From: Candidatus Delongbacteria bacterium
GTDB lineage: Bacteria > UBA4055
Direction: 5' to 3'
Length of the DNA stretch: 7,519 nucleotides
NCBI GenBank assembly: GCA_003477045.1
Contig: DMTS01000072.1
Location: 1-7,519 of the forward strand
Position numbers and translations under genes: made by a program. Below are positions 6,836 to 7,519 of this stretch, piece after piece; the first letter of the stretch is position 1, and each line of letters begins with the position of its first letter. Below the pieces are notes generated by a model. That model saw nothing but the letters and a program-made list of their open reading frames with translations, did not search any database and was not told the DNA's origin.

Positions 6836-7333
6836 TCAGGCTTCGATAAGACCCAGCTTTTCCAGCCGGCTTTGAATGCCCTTTTGTTTCCTTCCGAAAA
6901 TTTCGGTCAGATCTTCGACGGTTTTCCCGGCTTTGAATAAGAATTCAAGCTTTTCTTCGTCTTCTCTAGTCCATTTTTTTCCGGAATTCGGGAACTCGAT
7001 GTTTTCTTCCTGTTTGATCTCTTCGGCAGGAGAAGCGGCAGTTTCTGTCTCAATGTTCGGAAGAGTCTCTTCTTGAGGTGTCTGAGACTCGTCTTCGTTC
7101 CCTTTGATCTTTGAAACAGCCTGATTGAGAACTTTTGACAGCTTCACAAGATCGTGCTGGAAAAGCATTATTCTGTTTTTCTGATACTCATTCTCGCCGA
7201 CTTTTCTGCTTTCAGTGATCTTTACGTATTTGGCGTTGTTCTTTGCTTCGAGCAGGTTTACGAAGTAAGTTCTGTTTCCGGTTTTGAAGTTTGCAGAGTA
7301 AACTTCGTTCGTGTTGTAGTTCTGTTGTTCCAT
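6836..7333 (-). CDS. PUR-alpha-like nucleic-acid-binding protein (DUF3276-type) with Myb/SANT-like C-terminus
   Basis: A 165-residue cytoplasmic protein. Residues about 10-78 match the PUR-alpha-like family of Bacteroidota and spirochaetes: EVYSANFKTGNRTYFVNLLEA, then KYVKITESRKV, then NRIMLFQHDLVKL and a final helix. Members of this family, such as Borrelia BpuR, bind single-stranded DNA or RNA, and BpuR can act in post-transcriptional or transcriptional control. Residues about 79-117 form an acidic, probably disordered linker. Residues 119-162 (KKWTREDEEKLEFLFKAGKT...RKQKGIQSRLEKLGL) form a helical domain with the tryptophan and spacing of Myb/SANT-like modules, also found at the ends of some bacterial helicases. 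Many family members stop after the PUR domain, so this one is a two-module version. The ATG has a strong Shine-Dalgarno AAGGAG (7341-7346) 7 nt upstream. A terminator follows, so it is probably monocistronic. A role in nucleic-acid binding is well supported; the target is unknown. Confidence 0.9.
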   Translation of the reverse strand: MEQQNYNTNEVYSANFKTGNRTYFVNLLEAKNNAKYVKITESRKVGENEYQKNRIMLFQHDLVKLSKVLNQAVSKIKGNEDESQTPQEETLPNIETETAASPAEEIKQEENIEFPNSGKKWTREDEEKLEFLFKAGKTVEDLTEIFGRKQKGIQSRLEKLGLIEA

Positions 7334-7340
7334 TGTGATT

Positions 7341-7346
7341 CTCCTT
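7341..7346 (-). promoter_or_regulatory. Strong ribosome binding site of the PUR-like gene
   Basis: AAGGAG on the minus strand, 7 nt before the ATG at 7331-7333. This fixes the start and suggests efficient translation, as expected for an abundant nucleic-acid-binding protein. Confidence 0.8.
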
Positions 7347-7382
7347 AGTTTTTACGTTAGCGGTTTTAGTTAGAACAATGGT

Positions 7383-7414
7383 ATTATAACAATAGATCAG
7401 TGTCATCTAGTGAC
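7383..7414 (-). promoter_or_regulatory. Promoter of the PUR-like gene: extended -10 with an inverted repeat at -35
   Basis: The minus strand reads TGT followed by TATAAT (7383-7388), a perfect -10 with the TG of an extended -10 element. It predicts a start near 7376 and a leader of about 43 nt. No -35 hexamer is present; the -35 position falls inside the inverted repeat GTCA-CTAGA-TGAC (7402-7414). The extended -10 could compensate for the missing -35, and the repeat could bind a regulator. That regulation is inferred. Confidence 0.6.
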
Positions 7415-7519
7415 CCTCAAGTATTTTTTTTCACTTTTTTTACAAATTTATAAAATATTTTTTCTATAGCTTCTATATTTCTTTTGAAGTATCGAATATT
7501 TCTGCTTCAGCTGGAAAAA
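7415..7519. other. AT-rich stretch to the window edge, no gene confirmed
   Basis: The part at 7420-7470 is very AT-rich and looks intergenic. On the minus strand two short frames are open from the window edge. One ends at TAA 7448-7450 (lysine-rich, ending KKYRSYRKNIL); the other ends at TAG 7473-7475 (ending AEIFDTSKEI). Either could be the C-terminus of a neighbouring gene, but both are too short to choose between. A small TATAG-CTT-CTATA inverted repeat lies at 7465-7477. Confidence 0.25.

Noticed and set aside
7212..7406. 64-codon minus-strand ORF overlapping the PUR-like gene start
   Set aside because: It is out of frame with a well-supported gene, covers that gene's promoter and ribosome binding site, and its translation resembles nothing known.

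Overview
This is an AT-rich window with four genes and short, structured intergenic regions. It looks like a Gram-negative bacterium. The paired TonB C-terminal-type domains on an exported protein imply an outer membrane. The small PUR-alpha-like (DUF3276-type) protein is a family best known from Bacteroidota and spirochaetes. Clear Shine-Dalgarno sites before two genes (AAGGGAG, AAGGAG) are less typical of core Bacteroidota, so a related FCB-type lineage is a reasonable but tentative guess. No rRNA, tRNA, CRISPR array or transposase is visible.

Layout. (1) 24-1202, minus: an AAA ATPase with a C-terminal DUF4143/PD-(D/E)XK-like domain. It is preceded by a control region with a perfect palindrome and a helically phased set of ACTCAA motifs. 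(2) 1381-2655, plus and divergent: a secreted protein built as an internal duplication, each half being a helical hairpin, a proline tract and a TonB_C-like domain. (3) 2656-2872: the gap between convergent genes, holding a 124-nt nested inverted repeat and then an 11-12 bp hairpin. Part of that hairpin recurs exactly at the 3' end of the ATPase gene. (4) 2873-6679, minus: a 1268-residue Ser/Thr protein kinase fused to a STAND/AAA-type ATPase and a long helical-repeat tail. (5) 6773-6808: a rho-independent terminator back-to-back with the kinase promoter. (6) 6836-7333, minus: a PUR-alpha-like nucleic-acid-binding protein with a Myb/SANT-like C-terminal helix bundle. (7) 7334-7519: its promoter and an AT-rich stretch.

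The genes do not form one obvious pathway or operon. The terminator and promoter at 6742-6808 separate the PUR-like gene from the kinase, and the ATPase and TonB-like genes are divergent. The most distinctive signals are non-coding: the phased ACTCAA array, the 24-base repeat that completes the stop codon of two unrelated genes, and the nested inverted repeat beside it. Among the proteins, the kinase-ATPase-repeat fusion with no visible output domain is the best candidate for an uncharacterised signalling system.
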